Part shown: positions 34,627 to 46,920 of the stretch, piece after piece
Layout: every line of letters begins with the position of its first letter
Numbering within the stretch: the stretch's first letter is position 1
Origin: Monocercomonoides exilis
Taxonomy: Eukaryota; Preaxostyla; Oxymonadida; Polymastigidae
Assembly (NCBI GenBank): GCA_001643675.2
Contig: LSRY02000015.1
Span: 315,001 to 379,000 of the forward strand
Direction: 5' to 3'
DNA: 64,000 nucleotides
The notes under the pieces: generated by a model
Database searches by the model: none
What the model was told of the DNA's origin: nothing
Seen by the model: only the letters and a program-made list of their open reading frames with translations
Made by a program: the position numbers and the translations under genes

Positions 34627-37600
34627 ATGTTCACAACTCCTGAATCAACATTATCAACGAGAGCATGCAGTGCGTGGAATGAATTAAAAAGAATTGGTGG
34701 AGACAAAGTTGATGAGCTTTTATTATTTTTATTAACAAAGAACAAAGCAGCTGCTGATGTGGCAAATACAATTCGTCAACAATTAAATGGTAATTGTCAA
34801 TTGATTTCAAGTGAACTATTACCGATTTTTAACTGTGTTTTTTTGGTTTTTTTGTTTTCAATGTTTCACTTTGAATTATCAGAGTCTCTGAACACACTGA
34901 TGAATGATCTGGCTGTTGTTTACAATGCCTCACAAAAACACACACAGACAATGATTTTGCAAGCCGTTGCTCGTGATTATACACTGAAAAAACTTCAAAA
35001 TTTTGGCTTCGGTATATCAAGAGGACAGCACAGTTACGCTTAAAAAACTTTGCAAAAAAACAATGATCAAATTATACCTCCCCAAAAACCAACACTTCCA
35101 ATGTGCAAGCGTGGTTTGAATATATATTCTGTGTTTCTTTTATGAAGATAATAATTCAATTTTAAAAGGACTTGAAGAAGATGCTTGGCACAAAGGAAAC
35201 ACGTGGATGATTAATCATTCAACCGAAATGTTTGCATCGATGATTTGCAATCAAAAATCCTCAAAGCACTTAGAAGAAGAACAGTTTTTGGATGAATCTG
35301 CCTGGGATGATTTGATTTGCATATCATCAAATGACAAAAGACAGGAACAACCAAATAAAATAGGAGAAGAGTTATCAATAAAGTATCAGAGAATTCCTTC
35401 AAATGAAGCATCCGACTTTCAATCTCATTTTGACGATCGTTCAATATCAGCTGATTGCGAAACTGAACACGACTCTGCTGGATTTCGAAAAAAGAAAATT
35501 CATTTTTTGAGAGAAAATACAGAAACATCATCAAAAGTGATTCAAGGGAAAATATTCATGACAAACAGAGCAAATAATTCTCCCACATTTATTGCTGATT
35601 CAATTATTGAGAAAGCAAATATCGATTGCGAAAATAATAGAAACATTCCGTTTCAAACTCGTTCTGAAAAAAACTCATTGTCTCCACCAATAATTCCTCC
35701 TTATTGTCTAACTCACTTTATTGATTCTTTGGATCAGAGACAAGAAGCCAATGAATCATGTCTGACAACATTGATGAAAACAGCTGACAATTCAAACGCT
35801 AGCTTTCATGCAACATCAGAGACATGTCCTGTTAATGAATTTCATTCAAATATAAGGGTGAGCAAGAAATCCTGTTTAGGAAATTTAGCAATCCAAATGA
35901 ATTTGCCATCGATTGAGAAAAGAACAGATCAAAGTCACATGGAAAATCCTGATCGAGAAGATTTGACACATATTAATGAAGAAAGCGTGGAACTCAATTC
36001 TCAACCAAATAAAAAGGACAACAGCAAAAACCAATATGATTCAAAATGTCAAACAATAATTCGCATTCACAATCCACAAACAAAAAAGTTATCAGAAAGA
36101 AAGGGATTAATAAATTTAGGAAATACATGTTATTTATCATCGTTATTGCAAAGCTTTTCTTCTATCATATCTATAAATCCTTCAATGATCAAAGAACCGA
36201 ATTGCAAGACGTGTCTTTTAAAAATGTTGTTGGATGTTTGCTCTCAAATTCAAGGAAATTCAAATTATGTGAAGGAATGGAAGCCAGTCCTAATTGATGA
36301 ATGGGAGTCATTCTGTGGTTTCGGAAAAAGAAAACAACATAATGTTTCAGAATCATATGATTTTCTGATGAAACGGCTCATAAAAGACAATGCATTTCGT
36401 TAGGACAATATTAATATTACCACTTCCAACCACACAAAATGCAAATTTTGTGTATTTTCTTCAATTATTGTAAGCACTTCCAACAATATAATCATCAATT
36501 CAAATTCAGTGGAAAGAGGGCTGAAGAAATATTTATCGAAGGAACAGCTTTCAAAAAACAATTCAGTTTTATGTGGCAAATGCGGAAAACTTAATGAAGC
36601 GATAAAATGAACAGAGATTCGTGATTATCCACAATTATTAACAATTGAACACGAATGTTCATCCATGAAGCTATCAATTCCACCAAAACAATTATTCTTT
36701 TTTGTCAAAAATCATCACAGAACATTTGCAACTACTTCAATTGAATTTCCAAACTCGAAATCTTCAGCTCAACTTCAAACAAAAAGAAGTTATTCTTTAA
36801 TTGGACAAATTTTATTCAGGCAAACTGATCAATTTCATGGACATTATATTTCATTTGTCAGAGATTCTTGCATTGATAAAGAATCCTGGTTCATTTGCAA
36901 TGATGCTTTCGTTTCAAAAGTCAATGCTCAAAGTTGGAAACAAGCATGGGAAAATTTATTTAAAGAAGGATATATACCATCATTATCATTTTACATTGAA
37001 GATAACACAAATAATAGAAAAAATTCAATTCAAAAAGGAGGAGCACTTTCATATGTTCAACTATATGAAAAGCAAAGCAAAAAAACTGTTAACCAAAATG
37101 CACTTGAAGGAGCTATGTTAAGAGCTAACAATGACGAAGCATTTTCAATATCCTCATCAAACTTCAACAATAATTTCCCATTAAAACGGAATCAAAAATC
37201 AACTCGAATTTTTTCGCCAAATGAAAAAATACTTATTTTCAAGCCGAAATCAAGACTATGGAAAGAATTTCAGGAAGAGACAAACATTAAGTTATCACTT
37301 TCTTATTTCTACAAACTTACGACACAGTTTTATCGAGCAAAAAAGAGAACTGATGTATGTGAAATGTGTGAAAAACTTGATCATTTGGAAAGAAAATTGA
37401 GGTCTGTTCCTTTTTCAAAAAGAAGCAAATCGGATATGAAAAATTTTTCAATTTTGAAAATGCACAAAACATACGCGGAATGGCAACGAAAAAATTTTCA
37501 AGAAACAGTTCATGATTTGAAGGAGAATGAAGTGATATTGCTGTTTGATTTCAAAGAAAAATGGAAATTGCCGATCAGATTTCACCAGCTTCAGCAAGAA

Positions 37601-38491
37601 TATTATGATTACAAACAATTATCACATTTCACAGTGATTTCTATTCAAAAACAAAATGATCAGTATATAAAAAAAACTTTCAACTTTCTATCAGAATGCC
37701 TATCAAATGATTTTCGATTTGTAATAGAGTGTTAGCAATCGGTTTTGAAAAGATCATTCTACAAAAACTCTTCGACTTTCAAATTTTTCTGTGATTCCGG
37801 TCCTCATAACCGGAATCGCTTTGTGCTTCACTTTCTATTGCGAAGCAAATCTTCTTTTCTGAAAGGGAAAAAATGTGAAGTGAATTATTTCACAGAACAT
37901 CACGGAAAGAATCTTTGTGATGGTGAATTCGGTGTTCTGGTCAACTCGGTTAATAATTTCCTTTCTGATGAGAATGTTTTATCATTGCAGGATTTAATTT
38001 CTTTTTTCAAAAAGCATGTTGAATCTCATACAGTTTCACAAGTCCCTATTTCACAAAGGCAAAACCAATCAACTTCAACAAATATTTCTTCATCAGAGAA
38101 TTCTCAACTTGAATTATCAGTGAACGACAGATATTTTGAAGAATATATTTCATCACAACAGAAAGTTTGGCCTTCTTTTGTCATTCCACACATGAAAGAT
38201 TTCTTGTTTTTTGAAAGCGAGAATAATCATGTATTCGGATCTGCAGTCGGCTATTCTCCACAGCGCTGTTTAATTGATCTTCAAGGAACAATAAAGAATG
38301 AAACAGTTTTGAATGAAAGAAAAACATGTTCAAAGCAGCAAAACTCACAAAATGTCATCAATGTTCCACAATCTTCAATTGAAATGATTTGCAGACGTAA
38401 CAGACTTTTGCGCAATTCATTAACATTTGATTTCTGTAATTGTCCCATATGGGTGATTTTTTTTGATATCATAAAAAATTCCGACGTTTGA
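34627..38491 (+). pseudogene. Decayed USP-transposase fusion (paralogue of 47131-50838)
   Basis: Aligns along its whole length with the intact fusion at 47,131-50,838. Exon 1 (34,627-34,789) gives MFTTPESTLSTRACSAWNEL...RIGGDKVDELL. Exon 2 from 34,883 gives LMNDLAVVYNASQKHTQT. Exon 3, near 35,170, begins GLEEDAWHKGNTWM. The USP Cys box reads NLGNTCYLSSLLQSF, the His box GHYISFV with ICNDA. The transposase part keeps CEMC, LFDFKEKWKLP, FFCDSGPHNRNRF and TEHHGKNLCDGEFG. Four in-frame stops lie at about 35,041 (TAA), 36,402 (TAG), 36,608 (TGA) and 37,733 (TAG), each one step from a sense codon of the intact copy or close to it. Intron 1 is at the same place as in the intact gene. The C-terminus differs (NCPIWVIFFDIIKNSDV), so it belongs to another subfamily. 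Non-functional. Confidence 0.88.
38446..38473 (+). repeat. 3'-end block of the USP-transposase subfamily
   Basis: CATATGGGTGATTTTTTTTG followed by ATATCAT, at the very end of the decayed gene. Related copies lie at 31,355-31,383 (same strand) and 60,377-60,403 (opposite strand). Confidence 0.5.
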
Positions 38492-39178
38492 TCATAAAAA
38501 ATTATCATTAAGGGTGAGGTTGAAAAGATTAATTTTATTTGTAATTGCATGAAATTAAAGTTTAATTAATAATAATTATTATTTATATGTTGATTTTAAC
38601 TTGATTTTTATAGCTTTTATTACAAAATTTGAAAAAAAACATTTAAAAATTTTTGAAAATATCGACAATTCAATAAACACAACAAAACATTTTTTTAATC
38701 GTTAATATAACATGAAAACAACAATAACAATATATTATCAATCATTTTTTTATATAAAAACTTGTTTAATGAGTTATAACAAAGAAATTTTTATAATTGA
38801 ATTGAAGATCTTAGAACTTTAGTTGAAAACAATCAATTTTTAAAAGCACACATAAAAAAATATAATAGTTAAACTAGATATTCATCAGATATACAAATAT
38901 TTGCTGTTTATTTTTCTATAAAAGCAAATAATACTTTGAAGAAGTTATTAAAATAAATTGATTAAAGTTTTTTTAAAAAATTACAAAAAAATATTTCAAA
39001 AAATGAAAAGTAATACGAGAATTTCTGCTTTTTATTCTTAAAAAGCTCGCAACTTTTATGATCTCATCTTTTTCATCCTCTACTCTTCTTTTTGGCATTG
39101 CCTCAGTTGCTCGGCGAACATTCCACTCAACTATTTTTCTGAATATGCTTCTCTGTGTAATTTCTTTTTCTTCGCAAA
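38492..39178. other. AT-rich non-coding stretch
   Basis: Very AT-rich, with runs of A and T and no convincing open frame. Probably the 3' flank of the decayed transposon. Confidence 0.4.
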
Positions 39179-40505
39179 TCACTTTGAAAGCTGCACAGAT
39201 ATATCACTAAGATTCATAGAATTCTTCAACAGCCATGCTTGGCTCAGTTTCAACGTTGATTTGAGGATGCATGGGTTCTTTTTGAAAGTGAAGAGGATGT
39301 TTTTTGGGCTGATAACAATCAGATCTTGGAGGCTGATGCTGTGCAAGTTCGAAACACTGGGCGAAGTGGAGAGCATAATGTTTTCACAGATCAAGTGCAC
39401 CGGGTGTGTGATTGTGGGTGGGGAGAAGGGGAGCGGAGACGGTAGATGTGTAAAGATCGCAGCGAGGCCAGAGGAGGTTAGCGAGGCCAGGCACAGACAC
39501 ATGGATTGAGCAGCTGGGTGTTCTTGGGGGAGGTTGATGCATCCAGGCAGTTGACCCCTCGAGCACGTGGTGTTGGCGGTGGTAGATGCAGTCCATTTCA
39601 ACTGAAACATGCCCAGCGCCGACCTCCTCCTTTCATTTTCAACCTCCACTTCGCCTCCCACTCCTCCCACCGACCCCAACCTCGATGTCGACCTCCTCCC
39701 CTTCATCACTTTTTTCCGCTCCTACTAGATAATCTTCAACCAGGACACTGGCTTTTCTGCTCGCCAGGTCAGCTTCCTGCTTGACCCCTGCATCTCCCTT
39801 TCCACTGTTGTACTCTGCATCTGCCGCTCAATAGAAAACTCCCTCTGGATCAGCCCACTCTTCCCTCTTCTCCCTCCTCGACGGATAACTAGCTGTGTCC
39901 TCCTTCCTCTTTTCCGCGGCTGACCAGCTCGTCCGCCTCATCAAACCCCTCAATTGTTCTTGACGAGAAATCCTTCGCCTCTCCAACATAACTGTCCATT
40001 CCCTCCCCCCTCACCTGCCCTGCTCATCATGCTCTCTCCACTTCCTCCCTCTTTCCATCCCATGCCAACCTCTCCGCCCTCAGTGCTGCCTCGCCTGTGC
40101 TCCTATTCGACGATGACATCAGCAACTTTATTGAGTATCTCATCACCACAAATCTCTTCATCGGAGGTTTCAGCGTTGTAATTCTCATCTCACTGTGTTG
40201 AATCACTCAATAAGCTCCTTCACTATGATGCGTTCCATCTTCACTACCATCTCGCTCGACAAGCTCTGTTGGAGTGTGCATACCGACAACTTCCAGCTCA
40301 CCAGCAAAAGCCATTCCATTTGTATATTTTCCCACACCACCAACTGCAACCTCGTCTACTCCAACTCCAGTGCACTCAATATCGCCTCGTTCAAATGAGG
40401 AGGTGGCGGCATCCTTCCAGGCACCTCTTGGTGGCTCCTCAACTGTTGATTCACTCGGCGCTGAATTCACAATCATCTCTCTCCTCTGCCTTTCGTATCG
40501 ATGCT
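39179..40505. other. GC-richer region with ambiguous open frames on both strands
   Basis: Base composition rises and several frames stay open on both strands. Examples are a minus-strand stretch at 39,709-39,179 (LHSISLQDLIVISPKNILF) and a minus-strand stretch at 40,476-40,207. None has a domain I recognise, the strand cannot be decided, and no clear exon boundaries were found. It may be the remains of the minus-strand gene that continues at 41,304-44,923. Confidence 0.25.
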
Positions 40506-40599
40506 TTCAGGCTTTCGTGTTAAGGAAAAAACAGATGAAACGACAAACCTTGAAATCTGTCATTCTTTGCTCTGAGAGAAAGAGAGATAAGAAGGGGAT

Positions 40600-41130
40600 A
40601 TGGGAGAATTGAAGAAGGGGAAGAAGGAGAAGGAAAAGAAGAAGATGAATCGAGTTGTGAAGATAAAATAAGAGGATGGGGAAGAGAAAGTTGAAAAAGG
40701 GGATACGAAGAAGAGGAAGAAGAAAAAGAAGAAGAAGAAAAAGAGGAGGAAGAAGAAGAAGAAGAAGAAGAAGAAAAAGAGGAGGAAGAAGAAGAAGAAG
40801 AAGAAGAAAAAGAGGAGGAAGAAGAAGAAGAAGAAGAAGAAGAGGAAGAGGAAGATAACATTGACAATCTGTTGAGAAGGAGAGGAGGAGAAGAGGGAGA
40901 AGGAGATGAAGAAGGAGAAGGTAAATGTGATGGTACAGGAGAAGGAGAAGGCAAAAGAGAAGGAGAAGGGGAAGAAGAAGGGGAAGAAGAAGAAGGTGAA
41001 GAAGGGGAAGAAGAAGAAGGTGCATAGGGGAGTATGGAAGAAGTTGTTGAGAGGAGAGCAGAGGCATTGAATTGAGTTTGAGTGAAAAGAAGAGGAGGAG
41101 GAGGAATATTCAGAGGAGGTTGAAGAAAAG
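40600..41130. repeat. Purine-only tract of about 530 bp (GAA/GGA-rich)
   Basis: The plus strand is nearly all A and G, built from GAAGAA, GAGGAA and GGAGAA units. The minus strand reads as Ser/Pro/Leu-rich low complexity in all frames, so the open frames here are by-products of the repeat. Confidence 0.8.
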
Positions 41131-41303
41131 CATCATCAGCTGCATTTGTTGTGTATGCATTCACATTCTGTTCTTCAACACTTTCTGTTGAAGAATGTGA
41201 AGAAGAAGATGATGACGACGAAGGAGAAGATGAAGGCAACGTTTGTGAGTTAATTTCAACATTACTTGCTTCTGTGTTTGTATTTAGCTTATTTCTGGAT
41301 TTA

Positions 41304-41894
41304 TCATCCTCTTCTTCTTTTCTTTCTCTTCATTCTTCTCCTTTTTTCTCCTTTGACTGCACAGACACTCAGAAAACATTCCACAAAATGTGATGCTAAA
41401 TACATAGCCGTATCGCTTCCTAGATGTTCATCAAACACTCCATAAATGCCACATCCCTTCAGCTTCTTGTCAAAATATGGAATTGGAGGAATTATTCCCT
41501 TTGATTCAGTGGATAAAGGTTGTGAATTATGTGAAGGTCTATTTGCAGACGAAGAATTCAGAGCTTCTGAAAGAGAGGCAGTTTCGTTTGAAGCAGGCTT
41601 CTGTGTATAAAGAGACTCTGTTTCGTCGACGAGCTCAAATTCATCCGTGTCGAGCGTTTCTTCATTGGATTGACCAGAGTTTTCCTGGTTTTTCTTTCCA
41701 TCCTTTCCTTTTCTTCTCCATTCTTTTCTCTTTCTTTTCATTCTTTCCTTCTTCCTTTTCTCCTTCTCTCTCATCCTCCTTTCCCAGATCTCAGCCACTC
41801 TGTCCTCCAGTGCCTTCGTTCCTTTCTCAGTAAACATCAGCTCCTGCGGATTTTTCAGTATGTGAGCCAAAACCCCCACTTCTCCGTCGCACAA
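41304..41894 (-). pseudogene. Fragment with a degenerate PP2C-like motif and coiled coil
   Basis: An open stretch of 196 residues. The N-terminal half contains a basic coiled coil (EIWERRMREKEKRKKERMKR). Later it reads PYFDKKLKGCGIYGVFDEHL followed by GSDTAMYLASHFVECF. The latter resembles the PP2C phosphatase signature 'FAVFDGHGG..AA.YA...L', with FDEHLG in place of FDGHGG. In a true PP2C the Asp binds the catalytic metals; here the Asp is kept and two Gly are lost. No other PP2C motifs could be located nearby in frame, so this could be a chance likeness, a fragment, or one exon of a larger gene. Confidence 0.35.
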
Positions 41895-42055
41895 GCTTCT
41901 CTATGTCACATCCATCAACAGGCAGCAGCAACACGATGTCTTCCATCGTGCTTCTCCTTTTGCAACTCTCAACACAGCCGACCCAGTGGTGGAGAAGATG
42001 TCGAAATAGTCAGTCAAGTCTTTGCTGAAGAAGACGAAAGAGACCAGTTCCGCTT

Positions 42056-42505
42056 CTAACTTGCTTCCGGCTTCTTCTTCTGCCTTTTGATTTCAGATGC
42101 ATTTTGCGAGAGAGTTGAGCATGTATGTGCAGTAGAAATCGGTTTGAGGGTGTGGCCGCTGTGCTTCTTGTGTGTCTGTGCAAGTGGCTGGTTGAGATGA
42201 GGAGATTGTTTGAAAACAGATGTATTTTGAGAGGATGATGAAGAAGATGAAATAGAAGAAGATGATGATGACGACGACGATGATGAAGCAGTTGGTACAG
42301 CTGTTGAGGAAGGAGATAAGGTTGTTGTTGATGAGCTGGATTTTGAATGGGATGAATTTATGGAATGAGAGTGTGAGTGAGGCTTTGAAGAAGAAGAAGA
42401 AGAAGAAGAAGCAGAAGCAGATGTGCTTGGAAATGGCAAATAAGGCTGCGAAACTTCAACTTCACTTCTATTAGGAGAAAAAAACGAAACATTAAGACCT
42501 CTCAA
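42056..42505 (-). other. Ser-rich low-complexity open frame
   Basis: 149 residues on the minus strand dominated by Ser (GAA/GAT repeats on the plus strand), starting MRGLNVSFFSPNRSEVEVSQ. It may be an exon of the surrounding minus-strand coiled-coil gene, or merely a repeat. No domain recognised. Confidence 0.25.
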
Positions 42506-42812
42506 ATTTATTATTGAATAACGCCTTCACATTTTCACTTTGCGTTTTCTCCGAATGTTTTCGTTCTTTTGAAATACAACTCTCTTCTTCATCTTCTTCT
42601 TTTGATGTTCTTTTGAAGGAGACAAGTTTTCTGAAATTTTATCTTCTCCTTTTTCTATAGATAGAAATGTGATTTTATTCTGAATGACATCTGCAAAGCT
42701 TCCATATTGAACAGCTTGCCAGAAAAAATTATTGATCTTTTCGAATCGACAGCTCTTTCATCATCCAAACAACAAGAGGAGATTCAACATTCTCCTTCAT
42801 CCGCACCTTCCT

Positions 42813-44927
42813 CTACTTTGCTCCACTTTTGAAATTCGATTCGCTTCTCTCAATCTTCTTCTTCTTCAGATACGAGGCAAATGCCTCCCGCTTCTTCTCA
42901 GCCTGCTCCAGCGCCTTCTTCTGCTCGTCTTCGAGCTTTTCACGTTTTTTCTCAAAGTTCTTATTCTCTTCCTCCAGCGGCTCCTTTGTCTCCTTCTCTG
43001 CTTTTTCCTTCTCCATCTTCTCATCTTCGTCTGTATCGCTTTCTCCAACTCAGTTCGTTCGATGCGGCTTGGAATAGCTGACAATTTTGGCTCAGGAATG
43101 CACAATGACGAAGAAGAAACAGGATTAAATATTTGATTGGTGAAAGTTGGTGTATTGGTGGAAGATGGAGATATAGATAACTTTGAAAAAGGAAGTGAAA
43201 GTGATGGTGATGAAGAAGGAAAAGCATTATCAATGTGATTGTCATCAGATGGAATTTGTGAGGATGACGAAGAAGGAGATGATGATGATAAAGAAGAGGA
43301 GGAAGGAGAAGAAGAAAAGGATGCTGATCTAGTTGATTGGAGCGTTGGCTGAAGAGTCTGATTTGGTCCATTTAACGTTGTGTTAATTGCATTTTGCTGG
43401 TTAAAAGGCAAGTTTTTCATTCTTTCAGCTTCTCTTTTTATTTCGTCTCTCAGCTTCCTTTCTTTTATTCGCCTCAATCTTTCATCAAATTTCTGTCTCA
43501 CCTTCATTCATTGCTCCTTTCACCACATCCACATCTTTCATTTCCTCCTCAAACAACTTGTCATCAGTAGACGCAATGTCACCCTCCGATTTCAGAGTCA
43601 GCATCCTTTCGCATGTCAGCGACGAATACAGCGAGAGAAAATCTGTATTCTTCTTCTTCTCTTTCCTCCTCTTCATCCCTTCCAGCGTGGCAAGAATGCT
43701 GCTTCGTAGATCCTTTGCGTGTTTGTTGGAACTTTGTGGAGGGATCAATAAAGAAATCTGATTGAAGATGAAGCAGATGCCTGTGATTGAGAAATAGATG
43801 AGGGAAATGTTTTGTTTGAAGTTGTTTTCTTTAACCAGAAGAAATAATCTTCGTCTTCTTGGAATAGAACCATGTCATCTTTGCTGCATTTCTTCCCTTT
43901 CGCTGTCATTTTGGATTCATCTTTTGGATCCCGGAAAAACGTCTTGCTTCTCCGAGACGAGGAAGAAGACGTTGAAGAAGAAGAAGAAGATGATGATGAT
44001 GATAATGATAAAATCACTGAAGACGTATCACAAGCGCACTTGCTTTCTTCAAGCTGATTTCGATGCTTCTGACGAGCTGCCATATAGCACTTTCAGCTCG
44101 CTTTTCCTTCTCTCTTCGTTCTCTTCGTCCTCCACAGAAAATAGTCCATCTCCTCTTTAGCACCTTCTCATTGAGTTCGCATTGCCCACCTCTGCTTATC
44201 TTCATTACGAAATAAAACCCAAATAGTCTTTGTGTTCAACTAATTTTCCATATTACAGCCATTTCAGCAGGAAGGAATTACAAGAGATGTTCTGCCTTAA
44301 TCAAATGACTCCAAATGGATCACTCGATCTACTTTGCTTTTGGAAGTGCCATCTTTCTCTTTCTTCAAAGAATCCTCATGTTCAATTCCTTTATCTTTCT
44401 CTCTTTCTCTCTCAATTAGCGATGTCAATTTCCCTTCCATATTATCTCCGCTGAACAATATTTCATTCTTCTCTCTCATTCTCCATCTTTTTGCAGTTCT
44501 CATTGTCTTCATCTCCTTCTATTCCTTCTCCCTCTTCCACTTTCTCTCTTCCATCAACTGACTCGCAAGCATCGTCTCGCTCATCTCCATTGCCCTCCTC
44601 TTCGCGTTCTTCTCTCCCAGCTTTCGGTTCAGCCCCCGTCTTGTCTCCCGCATCTTCACTGCCCCTTCCCTCCGCTCCCGCTCCTTCTCGTCCTCCCGCA
44701 GCATCACTGACACCTTGTACCCTTCCCCCACATTCATCTTCTTCTGCACCGTCGTCAGGCACGAAAGCTCCGATTCCTTAAAGAACTCCCCCCGCGACTT
44801 CAGAAGCAGCGTCGGCGACATCCCTTCTGCTTCCCCAGCTGCACACCGCCTCCGCAGCTCCTGCTTCCCCGACAATGCCCGTTCTGCCTCCCACAACTCA
44901 AACAGCCCAATCGACTCCTGCACTTTG
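42813..44927 (-). pseudogene. Broken coiled-coil protein gene, minus strand
   Basis: A chain of short minus-strand frames reads as charged coiled coil. At 44,923-44,519 is QESIGLFELWEAERALSGKQ, then FKESELSCLTTVQKKMNVGE and MLREDEKERERREGAV. At 44,083-43,745 is KCSKDDMVLFQEDEDYFFWL. At 43,748-43,485 is SSILATLEGMKRRKEKKKNT then TLKSEGDIASTDDKLFEEEM. At 43,507-42,866 is VRQKFDERLRRIKERKLRDE. At 43,016-42,813 is EKETKEPLEEENKNFEKKRE. They could be exons, but no consistent GT..AG pairs join them, and the first piece is truncated exactly at an inverted-repeat boundary (44,562 and 44,927). I infer a fragmented gene of unknown family. The first 122 residues are duplicated at 56,181-56,546. Confidence 0.4.
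44562..44927. repeat. 366-bp inverted repeat, left copy
   Basis: Reverse complement is essentially identical to 56,181-56,546; I found no difference by eye. Similarity stops abruptly at both ends. It encodes the same 122-residue coiled-coil segment in both places. Confidence 0.9.
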
Positions 44928-45779
44928 CACTTCGACTGTCAACTCTCGGCACGCTATGTTTCAGCTTATCACCAACCAAATGGACGCACACCAACGCCGC
45001 ACCATCTGTTTTCTGCTCGCAATTCTGAGACTAGCATATTCAACAGACTCGTCTGCTTCGTCAAAATAAGCCATGTGAGAATGTTTTCTGTATCTGAATC
45101 AGAGAAAAAATAAAATAAAATTATGAAATGGCCTTAAAATTATAATTATTAAGTTCAAAATTAATTTTAAAAAAAAATGAAGATTTAATTAGATAGATTG
45201 AACAAAATAACCTTTCTAATTTTCTATTCTGCCCCTTTCTATTCTCATTCCTTTATCTCTCCTCCTTCTTTAGTTCTCATTCGTTTAATTTCTCTGCAGT
45301 TCTGTTTCTGCAACAAATATCTCCCTTTCGCTGCATAAGACATGAGCATTCTTTTGCCTTTCTTGCTCTTCCGCTGCTGTCTCCAGCCGACAAACAATTG
45401 AATTCCCCGTCTCATTGCGTTTGTAACTTAGCGCTGTGAAAGCACTTTCACATTAAAAATATGCCACTGCTTCAATAATAGCTGCAACTCACCAAGAAAA
45501 TGAATGAATGAATGATGTTTCATTCGTCTTGTTGGTGCACGAGCAGCAGAGTGAACTTAATCAGTGCCAGAGAATATGTTCGGTTGAAAGCAGAATCTGA
45601 TGAAATCTTTGATTTTTTAAAAACCATTTCTCATAAAAGCCGCAACGCAAGATAAATACAGGCCAACAGTATAAGAATCAGATATTACTGACAAACAAAT
45701 ATAAAATAAAAAGATTTTGATTATATTTTGACATATTTTTTAAAAAAAGTGGAAAATAAAAAATATATTTGAGAAATAA
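44928..45779. other. Non-coding stretch between inverted repeats
   Basis: No recognised gene. The first 140 bases have an open plus-strand frame without recognisable content; the rest is AT-rich. Confidence 0.35.
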
Positions 45780-46234
45780 TAATATTACTTCAAACATTAA
45801 AAAATAGAAAGTTTAAGCAAGCTGGTTAAAAGTTGGAAAAGCAAGTGGTTTTGAAAAAATGAAAGAAACAAAACTCCAGCTTTAATCAGAACCATATCTT
45901 TTTGAATTCTTGAGTGTTAATCGTAAAAAAACAAATATCAGAAAAAAAAATTGAAATGTACATTTTGTTGTTGTGCGTGCAATAAGAGTTAGCAAACGAT
46001 TTTTTTCAGATTTTAAAACGCCGTATTCGAAGAACAAAAGCTCTGTTTCTTCGTCCAATCAATGAAAATGACTGAAATGACAGAATCCTCAGGGGTCTTT
46101 TTTTTGCATAAAATGATTGCTTTCACAATTTTAACTTCATCTATTGCCAAAAAACTGCATTCTTCTACCTGCAATTTTCGCCCTTTACAGCTTATTTTTT
46201 TGATCTTTTTTTCGCAAAAAAAATAAAATAAAGG
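45780..46234. repeat. Outer inverted repeat, left copy (about 455 bp)
   Basis: Its reverse complement matches 53,804-54,260. The match is near perfect from about 45,860 to 46,234 (including GCACGCACAACAACAAAATG and ATTCGAAGAACAAAAGCTC in the right-hand orientation) and more diverged in the outermost 80 bases. The inner 175 bases (from 46,060) are also the terminal repeat of the central transposon. Confidence 0.85.
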
Positions 46235-46256
46235 GTTGGATCCTTTTTTTCATTCA
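46060..46256 (+). repeat. Terminal inverted repeat, left end
   Basis: Outer terminus CAATGAAAATGACTGAAATG, then the GACAGAATCCTCAGGGGTC block, ending AAGGGTTGGATCC before internal DNA. Pairs with 51,145-51,341. Confidence 0.85.
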
Positions 46257-46599
46257 AATCTGTCGTTAATTACATGTCATATTTATTTATTTTTCATGCA
46301 TTGCTGAATGATTTAATGAATGATTGTTTCAAAAATGTGTTTATTTTATGTTATTGAGTTTTGCTGAAAATCATAGAAAAATGAGTGAAATGAAAGAAAA
46401 TACGTTTAAAAATAACAATTGTTCACCAATCAAAATGACATAAAAAAACAAAAAGTACTTCATGATATTAATCATTAGAAAAATAGAAAACAATCAGAAT
46501 ATTTTTGATCAGATTCAATAACTTTCAAAAAAACATAATTCTATCACTTAATCATAAAACTATCTCCAAATGTCAACTAAATATCAACAATTTTGAACA

Positions 46600-46920
46600 A
46601 TGAAAAATATAAGAAGAAATAGCACTATTTCAACAAATTCATGGAATCAAAGACAATTCCTAACAAAAAAGAATACTTATATAAAAAGTTCAAAAACTAA
46701 CTTGTCTATTTTCCCTTTGTTTTCCATCCACTCTCCACTTTCTGATATTTCTCTCACTTTGACTCTAAAAGATCAAATCCAACAAAGAAAAAAGACAGAC
46801 ACAATGATAAAACAACATTTCACACTCTCGTCAACTCTCCCTTCCAAAAACCTCACACAAAGATCAATGAATTCCCTCACAACTCTCTCTATTAATGAAT
46901 CTCGATATATACAAATATAA
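46600..46920 (+). other. Open frame of unknown status inside the transposon
   Basis: 106 residues, Ser/Thr/Asn/Gln-rich (MKNIRRNSTISTNSWNQRQF), opposite in direction to the transposase. No similarity I recognise. It may be a chance frame in AT-rich DNA or a very small element gene. Confidence 0.15.

Noticed and set aside
35041-37735. Alternative genetic code (TAA/TAG as Gln) suggested by in-frame stops in the decayed transposase
   Set aside because: Stops include TGA at a Trp-like site and TAG at a Leu site, and intact genes such as Maf and the fusion gene end at TAA at sensible places; decay explains the stops better.
40520-41239. 239-residue Ser/Pro-rich protein on the minus strand
   Set aside because: Product of the purine repeat on the other strand; all frames are open there, so openness is not evidence of coding.
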